The notes beneath the pieces are model-generated. The model was not told where the DNA came from. It worked only from the letters and a program-made list of their open reading frames with translations, and did not search any database. Shown here piece after piece: positions 1 through 10,051 of a DNA stretch of 64,000 nucleotides (positions are counted from its first letter, which is position 1; every line of letters begins with the position of its first letter). Source of the stretch: Blastomyces gilchristii SLH14081 (Eukaryota > Ascomycota > Eurotiomycetes > Onygenales > Ajellomycetaceae); NCBI RefSeq assembly GCF_000003855.2, contig NW_003101681.1:6375900-6439899 (forward strand), given 5' to 3'. The translations under genes and the position numbers were made by a program.

Positions 1-2674
1 CAAGAACTGTGATGTTGAAAGTTGATTTGAGAAATTCGGCCATGACTGGAGGGCCAATATTGCCCCCAGCCCAACGACGGTGTGTAGTAATCAGTTTGGT
101 ATTCACAGACACTCAGCCTTACCCCGGTAACATCATTGTCGTAATATGAGTCGCCATGATGTTGTCTTTAAAGAGACAAAATCGATGATTCTTCAGCAAG
201 ACAAAACTCATGGCTAGGTGAGCGGTAGGGAGTGTAGATAGAAGAAAACACTTATATCATTCGAAGATAAAACCGGTCTCTCTCCTTATGAATATACCTA
301 CCGTCATGTATTTGAATATCTATATATAACTCAGGGCATTTCCTCGTAGTTCGCCTCACGACTGAGGCCTTATTCCGGAAACAATGACGTCTTATGCAGG
401 AGCAGCGCCCTCGATAGGTTTGAACCTTTTACGCACATCTTCTTGAGGCAAAGTACTATGTACGTCGATTTGGTTTGCGAAAGAATCCAAATATGTGGCA
501 AGGCACTATGATGACAGCGGCTTAGTCCCGGAAACAGCACTCATCTCCAGACTTTGGGCAGTGCAGGGCGGAATTCAATGTCATTCAACATCTCGATATT
601 AAGGGATAACCTTCAGACCGGTGGCTAACTGGCCCGCAGATTAGGCAGTCCGCGGTGTCGAGTTTGACCCCGTTCTTCCATCCAGCATTCAGATCGGCCA
701 AATCAAGGACAAATATCAGAAGAAAGTCCAATGCTGACATTGGCAGCCAGATTTCTGGTTCTGAGCAGGGAGTTCATTTCAGAGCCGAAGGTTCCGCTGC
801 TCGATTCAGGGTGTCTCGACTGAGTGTTACTGACCAATTATTGCTTCTTTTCTCGCAACTTCGAACAGAGATGAGCTAGGTTGATGGCAAAGCAAAGCTG
901 AGGTCTATCAGCAAGATATCTCAGATGCAATTCGCTGTGATGGCCGAGTCAGCCCGTCAAAAGTGTTCTGGGTCGGGACGATTGGGTTTCTCCGCATCTG
1001 CGCAACTTTGTTCTTGAGCATCGGGATTGAAATTGGGAACCAAGAGTGGGCAGCGAAACCCCAGGCTCAAGAGTGGGAAGGGGAGCCAGGCCGAGGGTGA
1101 CGGGAACGTTAGAAAGGTTAGTTAACTAGCTCAAGCCCCGGATGAGCTAAGCGGTGCTTCCGCCTTAAACACTGTTGGGATGAGGAGTGAAGGTAGGAAC
1201 CCACCATGTCTTTGTATCATCGCCTTATCACCATTGGAGATCGCAAAGGGAAAAGGATAATGTTGATATAGCGAGAGGAATTGAACGAACAGTCTGGGAT
1301 TAGGGCTGCTGGTTGCCCGAAGCAGCGGACTCAGCCCTAGCCCTAATTAATTAACTAGTTAATAACCTCATCCTAACGCCGCGATATCAGCACGCCAACC
1401 AACTAGTCTCTGACCCCCCGGATTTTGTCGAAAAAGGGAGGGGGACGGTAGGTTGTAACTTGTAAGTCGAATTGAGATTTCTCTCTCTCCAGCATCCTTG
1501 GTATCTTGCATTCTTAATCGTCGAATTTGACACCTCGGCGCTCTAATGTGCTCAGCCCTCTGATATGCCTCTGTCAAGTCAACCGAGGCGCCTGTGTAGA
1601 ATGAGCGTACCCATACGAGCTGGCGATAACGTATCAAGCACTTTATCAACCGCTAGACTTCAATAATGTCCCAATCCTGGGCCGGACTGGCAAAGCTGTG
1701 ACCTCCCTGGAGAAACAGAGCTTAACAACGTTTTGGACCGAAGCTCGACGTTGTTAGCTCATGTTCCCTGCATCGTCTACCCCCTATTCACTTAGGCCAA
1801 CGGCCAATTATAAAGCTAGTCAAAAAATATCTTCGGACAGCTCTGTTGAAGCTGGACCTGGAGCTGGAGGGAGCTTTTGGGCGACTGGCGAGGATTAGGC
1901 CAAGTCCTCTACTTGAAGGAGTCGCTTGGTGACAGCCAGCGCGCCAATCAGTGGTGTGATGTATGAATGATGTATGTTACCCCACTCCTGTCGACCCCTC
2001 GAGCACAATATCACGTCGTTTATCAGCGAAACACTCCGAACCAAATGGACGCTGTATGAATTGATGAAGATTCAAGATTCCTAATCCGGAGACTGAGACT
2101 GATGCATCTATCTACAACTACTGCCTGCCGTATCTGTGATATGAATGTCAACGAATTTCGTCCTGGTTGGTTCCCTTACATAGTTATCTATAGCCCGGCG
2201 ACATGCATTTATGTTTCCAAAGTTTCGATCCATGTTCTAATGTTCTAGCCCGGAGCTTAATATTTTTCGTCCTTCGTTTTCTTTTTCTTTTTTCCCTCGC
2301 CGATAAAATTCGCCTCCTCCAGACCCACCACCCTCGTCATATCACTAACCTCCACCCTTCGTCGGACAGCCAGAGCTTCCACCTAGGTCCCCATTCACCA
2401 GTCCTCAGTCCCCGACAGCTGGGGAATGGTCAGGCCATGATTCATCCCTTTCCCTAACTTCTATAACTACGTCGATCAAGCGCGCTATTCTTGCCGCTAA
2501 GCTCGCTCCGAGGGGCCTGGAAGCTGGGCAGCTTCGTCCCACCCTTTTATAACTGCCCACCCTCGCTCGTCTGCAATTCTTTTCAAATGGTCTGATGTAA
2601 CCCTGCGTTAAAGTCTCCTGTAGACTCCCCAGTCCCTACCAAAACCTCGGGGCTCTCAATCAACGTCTTTCAAC
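1..2674. other. intergenic, no gene recognised
   Basis: I see no convincing coding sequence here. Open frames are short and have no recognisable protein content. The last 400 bases (about 2270-2674) are pyrimidine-rich and lead into the MFS transporter, so they probably hold its promoter and 5' leader. Confidence 0.5.
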
Positions 2675-4393
2675 ATGGAGGAAAAAGTGATTGCCGACAG
2701 GCTGGCGTCGAGTCCAGCGCCGTCATCGAGTACAAAGAAGGATGGGGCTGACATCGCCGCTGTCGAGATTGATCTCGTCAAAGCGAAGGCTTTGGTGAAG
2801 AAGGTGGACCGCCATATTGTTCCTTTCCTGGTCCTGTTATATGTCTTCAGCTTTTTGGATCGGGGTGGGTTTTTTCTTTCTTTGGCATGAGTCACATAAG
2901 GCCTAAACTAATGATGGTTCTATATAGTGAATATCGGCAATGCGCGACTCTATGATATGGAGTCTGACCTGGGTCTCACTGGTAATCAGTACCAGATCGC
3001 AATCTCAATCCTGTTTATCCCATATTGTGTATGCATTCCCCGCACCCCGCTGCCCGCGTCAAGCGGAAAAATAGCCCACAGAGCTTAAGAAGGGGGGGGG
3101 GGAGAAAAAGACGAAAAAAAGAAAAAAAGAAAAAAAAACGAAAACCTTAGGGGGCGCAACATTCAATTCAATTTACAAAGCTAACTATTTGCCTGCTAGC
3201 TTCTGGAAGTCCCGTCCAACCTCGTAATCCGAAAATTCACAGCATCTCGCTACATTGCCTTCATCGCCGTATCATGGGGGATCATTGCCACGCTGACGGG
3301 AATTGTTCAAAACTTCGCCGGTCTGGTTGTATGCCGCTTCCTCCTCGGATGCGTGGAAGCCGGTCTGTTCCCTGGCCTGGTGGCATACATGACTCTGTTC
3401 TACGGCAAGCGCGAGATAGCGCTGCGAGTTGGTTATCTATTCAGTGCTGCTGCGCTTGCCGGGGCGTGCGGTGGTTTGCTCGCCTATGCCATTGGCTTCA
3501 TGAGTGGAGTTGCAGGGCAGAAGGGCTGGCGCTGGATTTTGATCATCGAAGGTATCCCCTCAGTTCTCATCGGCGTGGCGACATGGTTTGGCCTTGCCGA
3601 TGATCCAGATACTGCCTACTACCTCAATGCGGAAGAGAGAGAGCTTATGCGGGCCCGCCGTAGTCTGGAAATTGGCCAGACCGACTCGGCGCAGCAGTTT
3701 CACAAGGAAGATGCGAAGGAGGGCGCCAAAGACTGGACCATCTGGCTCATGTGTCTCAGTCAGTATGGCGTTGACACCGTCCTGTATGGGTATAGCACCT
3801 TCCTGCCCACCATCATCAACGGTATCGGAAACTGGACCGTCCCGCAAGTCCAGGCGCTGACTATTCCCTGCTACGCCCTGGGCGCGATTACCTACCTTGT
3901 TGTCGCCTGGTTTAGCGACCGCATGCAGCGCCGTGCTATATTCACGATTGCATTCTGTATCATTGCGATGGTCGGCTATGGAGTTCTGATGTCAGACAGC
4001 AGCGCCGGCGTCCATTACTTCGGTTGCTTCCTTGTCGCAATCGGCCTGTATGTCTGCGTTGGCCTGCCGCTCGCCTGGTTGCCAACGAATCTTCCGCGGT
4101 TTGGTAAGAGAACGTTCGCCACTGGTCTCCAGCTTACCTTGGGGAATGTCAGTGGCATAATGACGCCGTTCTTGTACCTCAACAGGGACGGCCCACGCTA
4201 CCTAATGGGCCACGGGGTAACCCTTGCCCTTACGGGGTTTTCGGCGGCGATATTCGCGTTTATGTGGTTCCATTATAAGAGGATTAACAAAAGACGTGCA
4301 GCGGGCTTGGAGGATGACAAGATTGCCGGGATGACGGAGGAAGAAATCTCTGAGATGGGTGATCGGAACCCCAGATTCCGCTATGTCACATAG
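2675..4393 (+). CDS. MFS transporter, allantoate permease (DAL5/TNA1) family
   Basis: This is a plasma-membrane secondary transporter of the anion:cation symporter group, whose fungal members import allantoate, nicotinate, biotin precursors and other small organic anions. Three exons fit one frame: 2675-2864, 2928-3028 and 3200-4393, giving 494 residues, usual for the family. Joining exons 1 and 2 restores the hallmark FLDRVNIGNARL after TM1, and exon 3 opens with LLEVPSNL. Further family signatures are RFLLGCVEAGLFPG, GWRWILIIEGIPSV and a cytosolic loop before the second six-helix half. The N-terminus (about 45 residues) and C-terminus are hydrophilic and cytosolic. Intron 2 (171 bp) carries a G-run and A-rich low complexity. 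The substrate cannot be told from sequence. The family call is firm; exon edges are inferred from frame and splice consensus. Confidence 0.9.
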
Positions 4394-5011
4394 AAAGTGT
4401 ATTCTTTTTATTATTTTTTTTTTATCTTCCTTGTCGTATGTGTACTTTTCTCGTTTCCCAATTCTCTCCCGACGTACAGCTTTTATGCTATCCTGGTTAC
4501 TGGTCTTTGTTTAGATCCTCTTTGTTACATGAGCTTCAAGTTTCATCTCGGCCGGCTAATGGGTATCTCTCTCTCTATAGAAATATATATAAGAAATTCC
4601 CACTAAAGTTAGATGCGTTGCAGTGGTTGGTTTATATCACAACCTAAGCAATATTATAAATATCCACAACGATCATGTTTTATCATAGATATTAGAAGTC
4701 TGCCTTTAAACCGTCCCTCGTGAATCATTGGATTCTCCCTGTCTACGGTAATTGCGTAGCGAGCCTGGACAGGCCCCTATTTTTACCCTTCTATCAGGGT
4801 ATTATTATTGTCTGGCCAGTTGCCATACTCTGCTAGCACTAGCAACCCCCCTATTTCTGGATGTTGGCAAAGTTCTACGTGTATTTAAATTTAGCCCTCC
4901 CCTTGGCCCTTGCGCAACTCGCTTTGGCTGATCATGTAATTTCTTTCTACATGTAACTTCGCAGACGGCATGTTTGCATCCATCGTCGTGTCCGGATCTT
5001 GTCTTAACACA

Positions 5012-5367
5012 TTAATCCACATCTCTCCGCGGCGTTATCGTTCTCAGGACAAACTCCCTTTTCAATCCACCCCACTTCTGGAACTCCTGGATCGCCCAGC
5101 TGGCGAATTTTAGATGCCAAGTGACTCGATGGATTTAGAGCGATGTCGCCAGTGCTTTTCAAGCGTGGTTGATATTTTGTACTCGTAGACATTCCGGATG
5201 TCTGAGTAGTAGTTAGTGGAGTCAACACGGAATACCAACTTATCAATCCATTCTGAAATTTCATTGCATATGCTGCCCTGATGTTGGGGAAACCTCGAGT
5301 TGCCGGCCCAAGGAATTCCGCCTTCTGAGTCTTCGGCATGGCGAAATCGGCGCAGCACGCATGCCAT
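5012..5367 (-). pseudogene. possible decayed gene fragment, family unknown
   Basis: Reading the minus strand from 5367, one frame runs 85 codons with natural-looking composition (for example NEISEWIDKLVFRVD and TLEKHWRHRSKSIESLGI) and stops at 5110-5112. A shift of one base just before that stop opens a second stretch, KFASWAIQEFQKWGG onwards, that runs to a stop at 5012-5014. Two well-formed pieces joined by a single frameshift suggest a broken gene or duplicated fragment. I do not recognise the family. Chance open frames remain possible. Confidence 0.3.
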
Positions 5368-7126
5368 GGAGGTAAGAAAGTTAGGAAGCCCTTCGACTGA
5401 GTTCTAACTGCCCAATTTCATTCCTAAGGGGCAATTATCCGTTCTTCTCGTCCTTAGAACTAGTTAACTGCGCATTTCTTCCACACAACATACGCCCCAC
5501 TCAGTCTTGCAATGGCTTTGCTTCGGGAGACCGGGACTCAAAGTGGCTCGGTTGGTTTGACTCTGGTTCTTTTCTTCATCCTCCGGTCATCATCCGTTCT
5601 GCGCATTGCAATACCTGTTATATTTGTCAGTAATGGGGAAATTCAAATAACTACATTATCTTCAAGTTGATTACAAACTCCTCTGTAGATTGATATTTGA
5701 CGTGGATGTGTGTGTGTATGGGATGGAAACGAATCCTGTCCTCCGCACATGGATGGAGCCTTTGGATCATATTTATCAAGCGGCGCTCGTTCAGCCCTCA
5801 AACACGCTGCCTGCGGTGAGGCGGAATGAATGGATGCATCGGCATGGCATGCTGTGCTCCCAACCAACCTGAATTCCAATAATTATCACACCTAAACTGG
5901 TTATTTAGCTCAGGGGTTCTGTTTTTCATGCTTGAAGCACGGTGTAAAATCTGATCACACTGCAGCAGACTGTGCTGTGTTTCTTCTTTCTTGCGTTGTT
6001 TTCTTTTTCTGCTTTCCGTACTTTTTTCTTTTTTTTTTCTTTTCTTTTTCTTTTCTTTTCTTTTCTTTTCTTTCTTTTCTGATATTCTGAGTGGTCCGGC
6101 CGCTATTCGGCCAGCAAAGTTCAATAGTGGTGCCAGTAGCCGTTTGGGAACGAGGGAATTGTTATGTGCCCAATGGGATATCAAGCTCAAGTTTAATCCA
6201 TTCTGCCCCAAATTCCATTCTCGACGGGGTGGAAGGGCTCCCGATCGATCTGAGCGTTGATTCAAGCTCCTCTTGTTACCCTTAGACTATCGGGGGAGAG
6301 CGAAGTTTTGATATTTGCTCCATACTCCGTAGATCTCCCTAGATCACCACCCGCAAATACTCTCGAACTTGAAACTCACGTTGATGGAGACAAAGGAAAC
6401 GGAGGGGGGAAAAGGTAGTTAGGGGAAAAAAAAAGAAAAAAGAAAAAAGAAAACGAAATCAGGACTAATCGAGTTCTTCTTCTTATTGACTTTGTATAGC
6501 GGGTTCCCCATTTTTTTCCTTTTCCCTTTTTCTTTTTCTATTCCCTTTAGGAAGCGCGAATTTGACTAGCGCCCGATATCAAATAATATCATGATCAGCA
6601 AGCCCATTTTTAGCCACATCCAACTTTTGCACCTCGAAATCTCCGTCAGCCAAAGGCAAGATATGTACGGAGTTATGCCAGTGCAAATTTTTCGGGCTTT
6701 GGGCGACATCAATTCATGCCGTGAGCCCCCTGGGTGGTTCTAAATACTCGAAGCCCATTTGTCAGATAGCTTTCCTCAAAAACAGGAGACTGTTGTCACA
6801 GAGTTAATGCGCGGGACAAGTGCAAGAAAACGAGTTTGATTCACAGGTCTCATGGCATCATCATTGGAGCGCCTGATAAAAAAAAAAAAAAATCTTTTAC
6901 CATGTACCAATATGGACGGAAGGGCAGTGTTGAAGATCACACACGGGATTTTCGATAGTGCTGCCAGGGCTAATCTCACTATTACATCAAACCCAGCCAT
7001 ATTTCCAAGGAGATTCATGGATTATCATTGCCATTGGCAGACCTGTTGAGCCCAGCCAGCCTGCAACGCATGAGAAGTTGGCAGTCTTGGATCAGGGGTA
7101 GTTCACAAACTCCCTTCGTCACCTAT

Positions 7127-7134
7127 TATTTATA
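7127..7134 (+). promoter_or_regulatory. TATA-like box of the Kex2-repeat protein gene
   Basis: TATTTATA lies about 135 bases before the start codon at 7267, in a stretch that turns C/T-rich downstream, as in strongly transcribed fungal genes. It is a plausible TATA box and leader; the transcription start itself is not visible. Confidence 0.4.
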
Positions 7135-7266
7135 CCCCGACCCTATCCTACCAGAGAGCATCTAGTAGTACTTGTTTTCATCCTCCTCACAATTCACTAC
7201 TCCAAAATACCTCGACACTCCTTTCAGAACTTTATATCCTTAACAGTCTTTTCCGAAACGACAAAC

Positions 7267-8094
7267 ATGCGGCTCACAAGCGCCTCCCTCTTCGGCCTCC
7301 TCGTCGCGGTCGCCCCATTGGGCACCATCGCAGACAGCACACTTCCCGCAGACACATCAGAAGCCTGCGCCTTACTCGCGAACCGTACACCTGAGGAGTT
7401 CGCGTCCACCCTGGCGGATCTAGAGAACCAAGCGAAACTAGACCCTACCCGAGACCAGGCCGAGATTGACGAATTTTTGGCCCAAGTCCAATCACTCCCC
7501 GTCGAAAACCTGCAGGCTGAGGTCGACAAAACATGCGCTGCGCAGGCTCAAGCCCCAAAGATCAGCCGCAGCAGGATCGCTCGCCGACAAGATCTGGGTG
7601 GAACTCTGGGTGGCGTGAATGCTCTGGGTGGCGTGGGTGATGCCCTGGGCGGAGCCCTGGGGTCTTCACTTGGTGGTGTAGCTGGAGGCTCAGCCGTGAA
7701 GAAGGCCCGTAACGAAAATGCTCGCCGGCAAGACATTGGTGGCACTGTGGGCGGTGTGACTGGTGCTCTGCCCGGAGGCCTTGGGTCTGCAATTGACAGT
7801 TCAACGGGAACAGCTGGGGGCGCGCTTGGAGGTGGTCTGGGCGTAAAGAAGGCCCGTAACGAAAATGCTCGCCGGCAAGACATTGGTGGCACTGTGAGCG
7901 GTGTGACCGATACTCTGCCCGGAGGCCTTGGAGACACGGTTAATGGTGTGGTAGATGATGCGGAGAAGGGTGCTGGGACACTTTCTCGTCGACAAATCGG
8001 CGGATCTCTAGCAGGTCTAAATGGTGATCTTGGTGGTCAGCAGACGAAGAAGGGCGGCCTTATGGGTGGTGTTCTTATCCCTGGGTTGCTGTAG
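7267..8094 (+). CDS. secreted Kex2-processed Gly-rich repeat precursor
   Basis: This intronless gene encodes 275 residues. Residues 1-22 form a signal peptide (MRLTSASLFGLLVAVAPLGT, then Ala-Asp). Residues 23-97 are a small polar, helix-prone domain with just two cysteines, Cys34 and Cys90. The remainder is Gly/Leu/Val-rich and punctuated by dibasic sites: RR at 106-107, 153-154, 202-203 and 241-242, KK at 145-146, 194-195 and 261-262. Each RR is followed by Gln: QDLGGTLGGV, QDIGGTVGGV, QDIGGTVSGV and QIGGSLAGL. Two units share the linker KKARNENARR. This layout fits fungal Kex2-processed repeat proteins (KEPs), which release several related peptides in the late Golgi; N-terminal Gln could cyclise to pyroglutamate. 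No DUF3328/UstYa-type modifying gene lies nearby, so a cyclic RiPP is not supported. A structural wall or surface role is an alternative. Confidence 0.8.
   Translation: MRLTSASLFGLLVAVAPLGTIADSTLPADTSEACALLANRTPEEFASTLADLENQAKLDPTRDQAEIDEFLAQVQSLPVENLQAEVDKTCAAQAQAPKISRSRIARRQDLGGTLGGVNALGGVGDALGGALGSSLGGVAGGSAVKKARNENARRQDIGGTVGGVTGALPGGLGSAIDSSTGTAGGALGGGLGVKKARNENARRQDIGGTVSGVTDTLPGGLGDTVNGVVDDAEKGAGTLSRRQIGGSLAGLNGDLGGQQTKKGGLMGGVLIPGLL
7699..7749 (+). repeat. 51-bp coding repeat, copy 1
   Basis: These 17 codons (from KKARNEN to DIGGTV) are identical at the nucleotide level to 7846-7896, with a 147-bp unit spacing. Perfect identity including silent sites points to recent duplication or gene conversion inside the repeat precursor. 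Confidence 0.9.
7846..7896 (+). repeat. 51-bp coding repeat, copy 2
   Basis: Second identical copy of the 51-bp unit starting at 7699. The codons after it diverge (TVSGVTD against TVGGVTG), so sequence change is confined to the Gly-rich cargo segments. Confidence 0.9.
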
Positions 8095-10051
8095 ATTACC
8101 GACGCCGACCTGGATATTTGAATGACATATGTTTTCTTGCATCTTCCTATTGATTTGATGGATACTTAAAGCTGGAAATGGAGGCGTGAGGCGGATTGAG
8201 ATCGTATTGAATTCGAGGGTCGTTGTTATTGTCAATAGCTGATATATTCTCTTGAGAGCGGGCTTTGTCTATTTATCCTCTGCCAAGTTCCTGTAGAGGA
8301 AAACAGAAGATGCTTTACATATTTAATAATAGAAATTCATCTACGGTTATTTAAGCGATCATCATGCTAACATAGATACTTATCTCCGCTGGGATTGAAC
8401 ATGCGATCTCTGTAGCATAAATAGCATGATTATTAACTAGCATTTAGTAACTCTCTATCTATAATATACAGTTGAATATATTTTAAAAGAATTCTTCAAT
8501 TCTGATAAGATATCTGATATGATCTTTGACTTTATACTAACTATATATTAAACAGAGTTCTCTAGTGATTTCAAAGCAGTGAAGATTTTATTGAATTTAA
8601 TATACAGTGATCAGATAGTTAATAATCAAATACTTTGCATGATTTCAGCAGATATATACTGTTTTCATAAGCAGTAGTTAACTACGTCCGCCATAATACC
8701 ATTTTGCCACCTTCTACGTTCCATGTCGTGAATGTGTCGAGCCCCAGCTCCTCCTCGTCGCTCATCGTAGCGTAGCGTAGCATAGCCCACAATCACTTGG
8801 AAGAAACATTCTGGGTCCTGGTAGACGTCGAGGACATGCTCATTGATATGAATCTGGCTGTGTTGTCAGACCATTTAACAATTGCTGTTGTTTATCTGCC
8901 TCCAACTCTATTCAGATAGTTAGTCCAGAAGTCTCTGATGTTTTGGCCATGATCGCTTCTGCTCTTTCAGAATAATGACTGTCACAGCGCTTCATCGGCC
9001 CAGCTAAATAACTAGTTAACTATTTGCCTGAAACTCCATGATTGGTGTCTTTTTGAAAGTTGCGTGACTACATTTTCACACAGATGAATCTCAGGGTGTT
9101 TATTATGATTGATTTTCCATTATTACGCTACCTCAAACCCTGTCAAATTTCCAACTACTCTCTGGGCCCCTGGCATGACAAGCGGGTGCGTGCTCGACCC
9201 CTATATGGTGTAAGTTATCATATCAATTATTTCCTCCCCCGTATAACCAGAGCACCATAGGCGTGGAATAAGGAAACTGTGTGCGAGAAGGACGGCTGTT
9301 ATGGGACAGTTCGACTGCAAGATCAATTTATTAGAGAACCTCCAGATGCTTCTATGCCCGAGGTAGGAGCAGCATTACAATGGCATAACATGGTAGGTAA
9401 ATAAGGGATCTAGTACTGCAAAAATTTTATCCCCTTTGCTGTTGAAAAGTGGTCAGGCTACGCTTTCGATCGTGGGGACAACTACGCTGTACACAGTAGG
9501 ACTTACTGAGGATGAAGAGCTAATGGTGTCTCAACTTGCAGATTCACTAGTGAGTGATCTACTATTTACAGCAACTTACGCTGTAGGTCATAGTCAAACA
9601 CTAACCAGGACCATAACTTTCTTCTTACAGGAAGCTGATCATGCACGAGATGAAATTGCTGAGACTTATCTCTACTACTGCACCTAGCCAATTGCTCTGC
9701 ATTACAATTAGAGTGCACTTGCGGAGATGGTATGATAACCTTTCAGGACTGCAGCGTGAGGAATAGCATTCAATGATTGATGGAAATATTTGTAGATCGT
9801 TGAAGGGGCCATAATTTTTTAAATTCCAAACCTCATGATGAACATAGGGTGAATCGGGTGGCCCAGGGTGGCGCGACTCTGTTAAAAAAAAAAAAAAAAA
9901 AAAAAAAACCTTGTGCCTCATTCCTATCAATATTTTCAACAATTTTGTGGAAGCCACATCGTCTCCGTCGACATCTCTGAAGACTGGCCTGGTGTGGCGG
10001 TAATTGGCTTCGTCTTTGACGTGGCATCCAAACTCCGGCAACAAAGCCTTA
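8095..10051. other. AT-rich intergenic region with relic sequence
   Basis: From 8300 to 8660 the DNA is strongly AT-rich, unlike its neighbours. Apart from a possible fragment at 8665-8865, I see no gene. A 26-base A tract lies at about 9883-9908. The composition and the broken gene next door suggest a decayed, possibly RIP-affected segment. Confidence 0.4.
8665..8865 (-). pseudogene. possible coding fragment without a start
   Basis: The minus strand has a frame open for about 66 codons between two stops and without an initial ATG. It includes NEHVLDVYQDPECFFQVIVG and later RRRWQNGIMADVVNYC. The residue make-up looks protein-like and the segment is more GC-rich than the AT-rich DNA around it. 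In another frame upstream, DFWTNYLNRVGGR could be a separated piece. Family not recognised; a chance frame is possible. Confidence 0.22.

Larger units (their letters stand above)
4394..7266. other. intergenic with low-complexity tracts
   Basis: Apart from the minus-strand fragment at 5012-5367, I see no gene. A pyrimidine tract of CTTTT-type repeats lies at about 6020-6085 and A-rich runs at 6425-6455 and 6879-6892. The last 150 bases form the promoter of the secreted repeat protein. Confidence 0.45.

Noticed and set aside
5798..6265. 155-codon open frame on the minus strand
   Set aside because: Its centre is Lys-rich translation of a CTTTT-type tract, with no family features.
7548..7937. 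129-codon open frame on the minus strand
   Set aside because: It is the antisense of the repeat protein gene; its Pro/Arg-rich composition comes from the Gly-rich coding strand.
7267..8094. Repeat precursor as part of a dikaritin-type RiPP cluster
   Set aside because: No UstYa/DUF3328, tyrosinase or other tailoring gene is seen on either side, and the cargo lacks the expected core residues such as a conserved Tyr.
8375..8460. tRNA-like box (TTCAATCCCAGC on the minus strand)
   Set aside because: The acceptor, D and T arms do not pair when folded by eye, and the sequence is AT-rich relic DNA.
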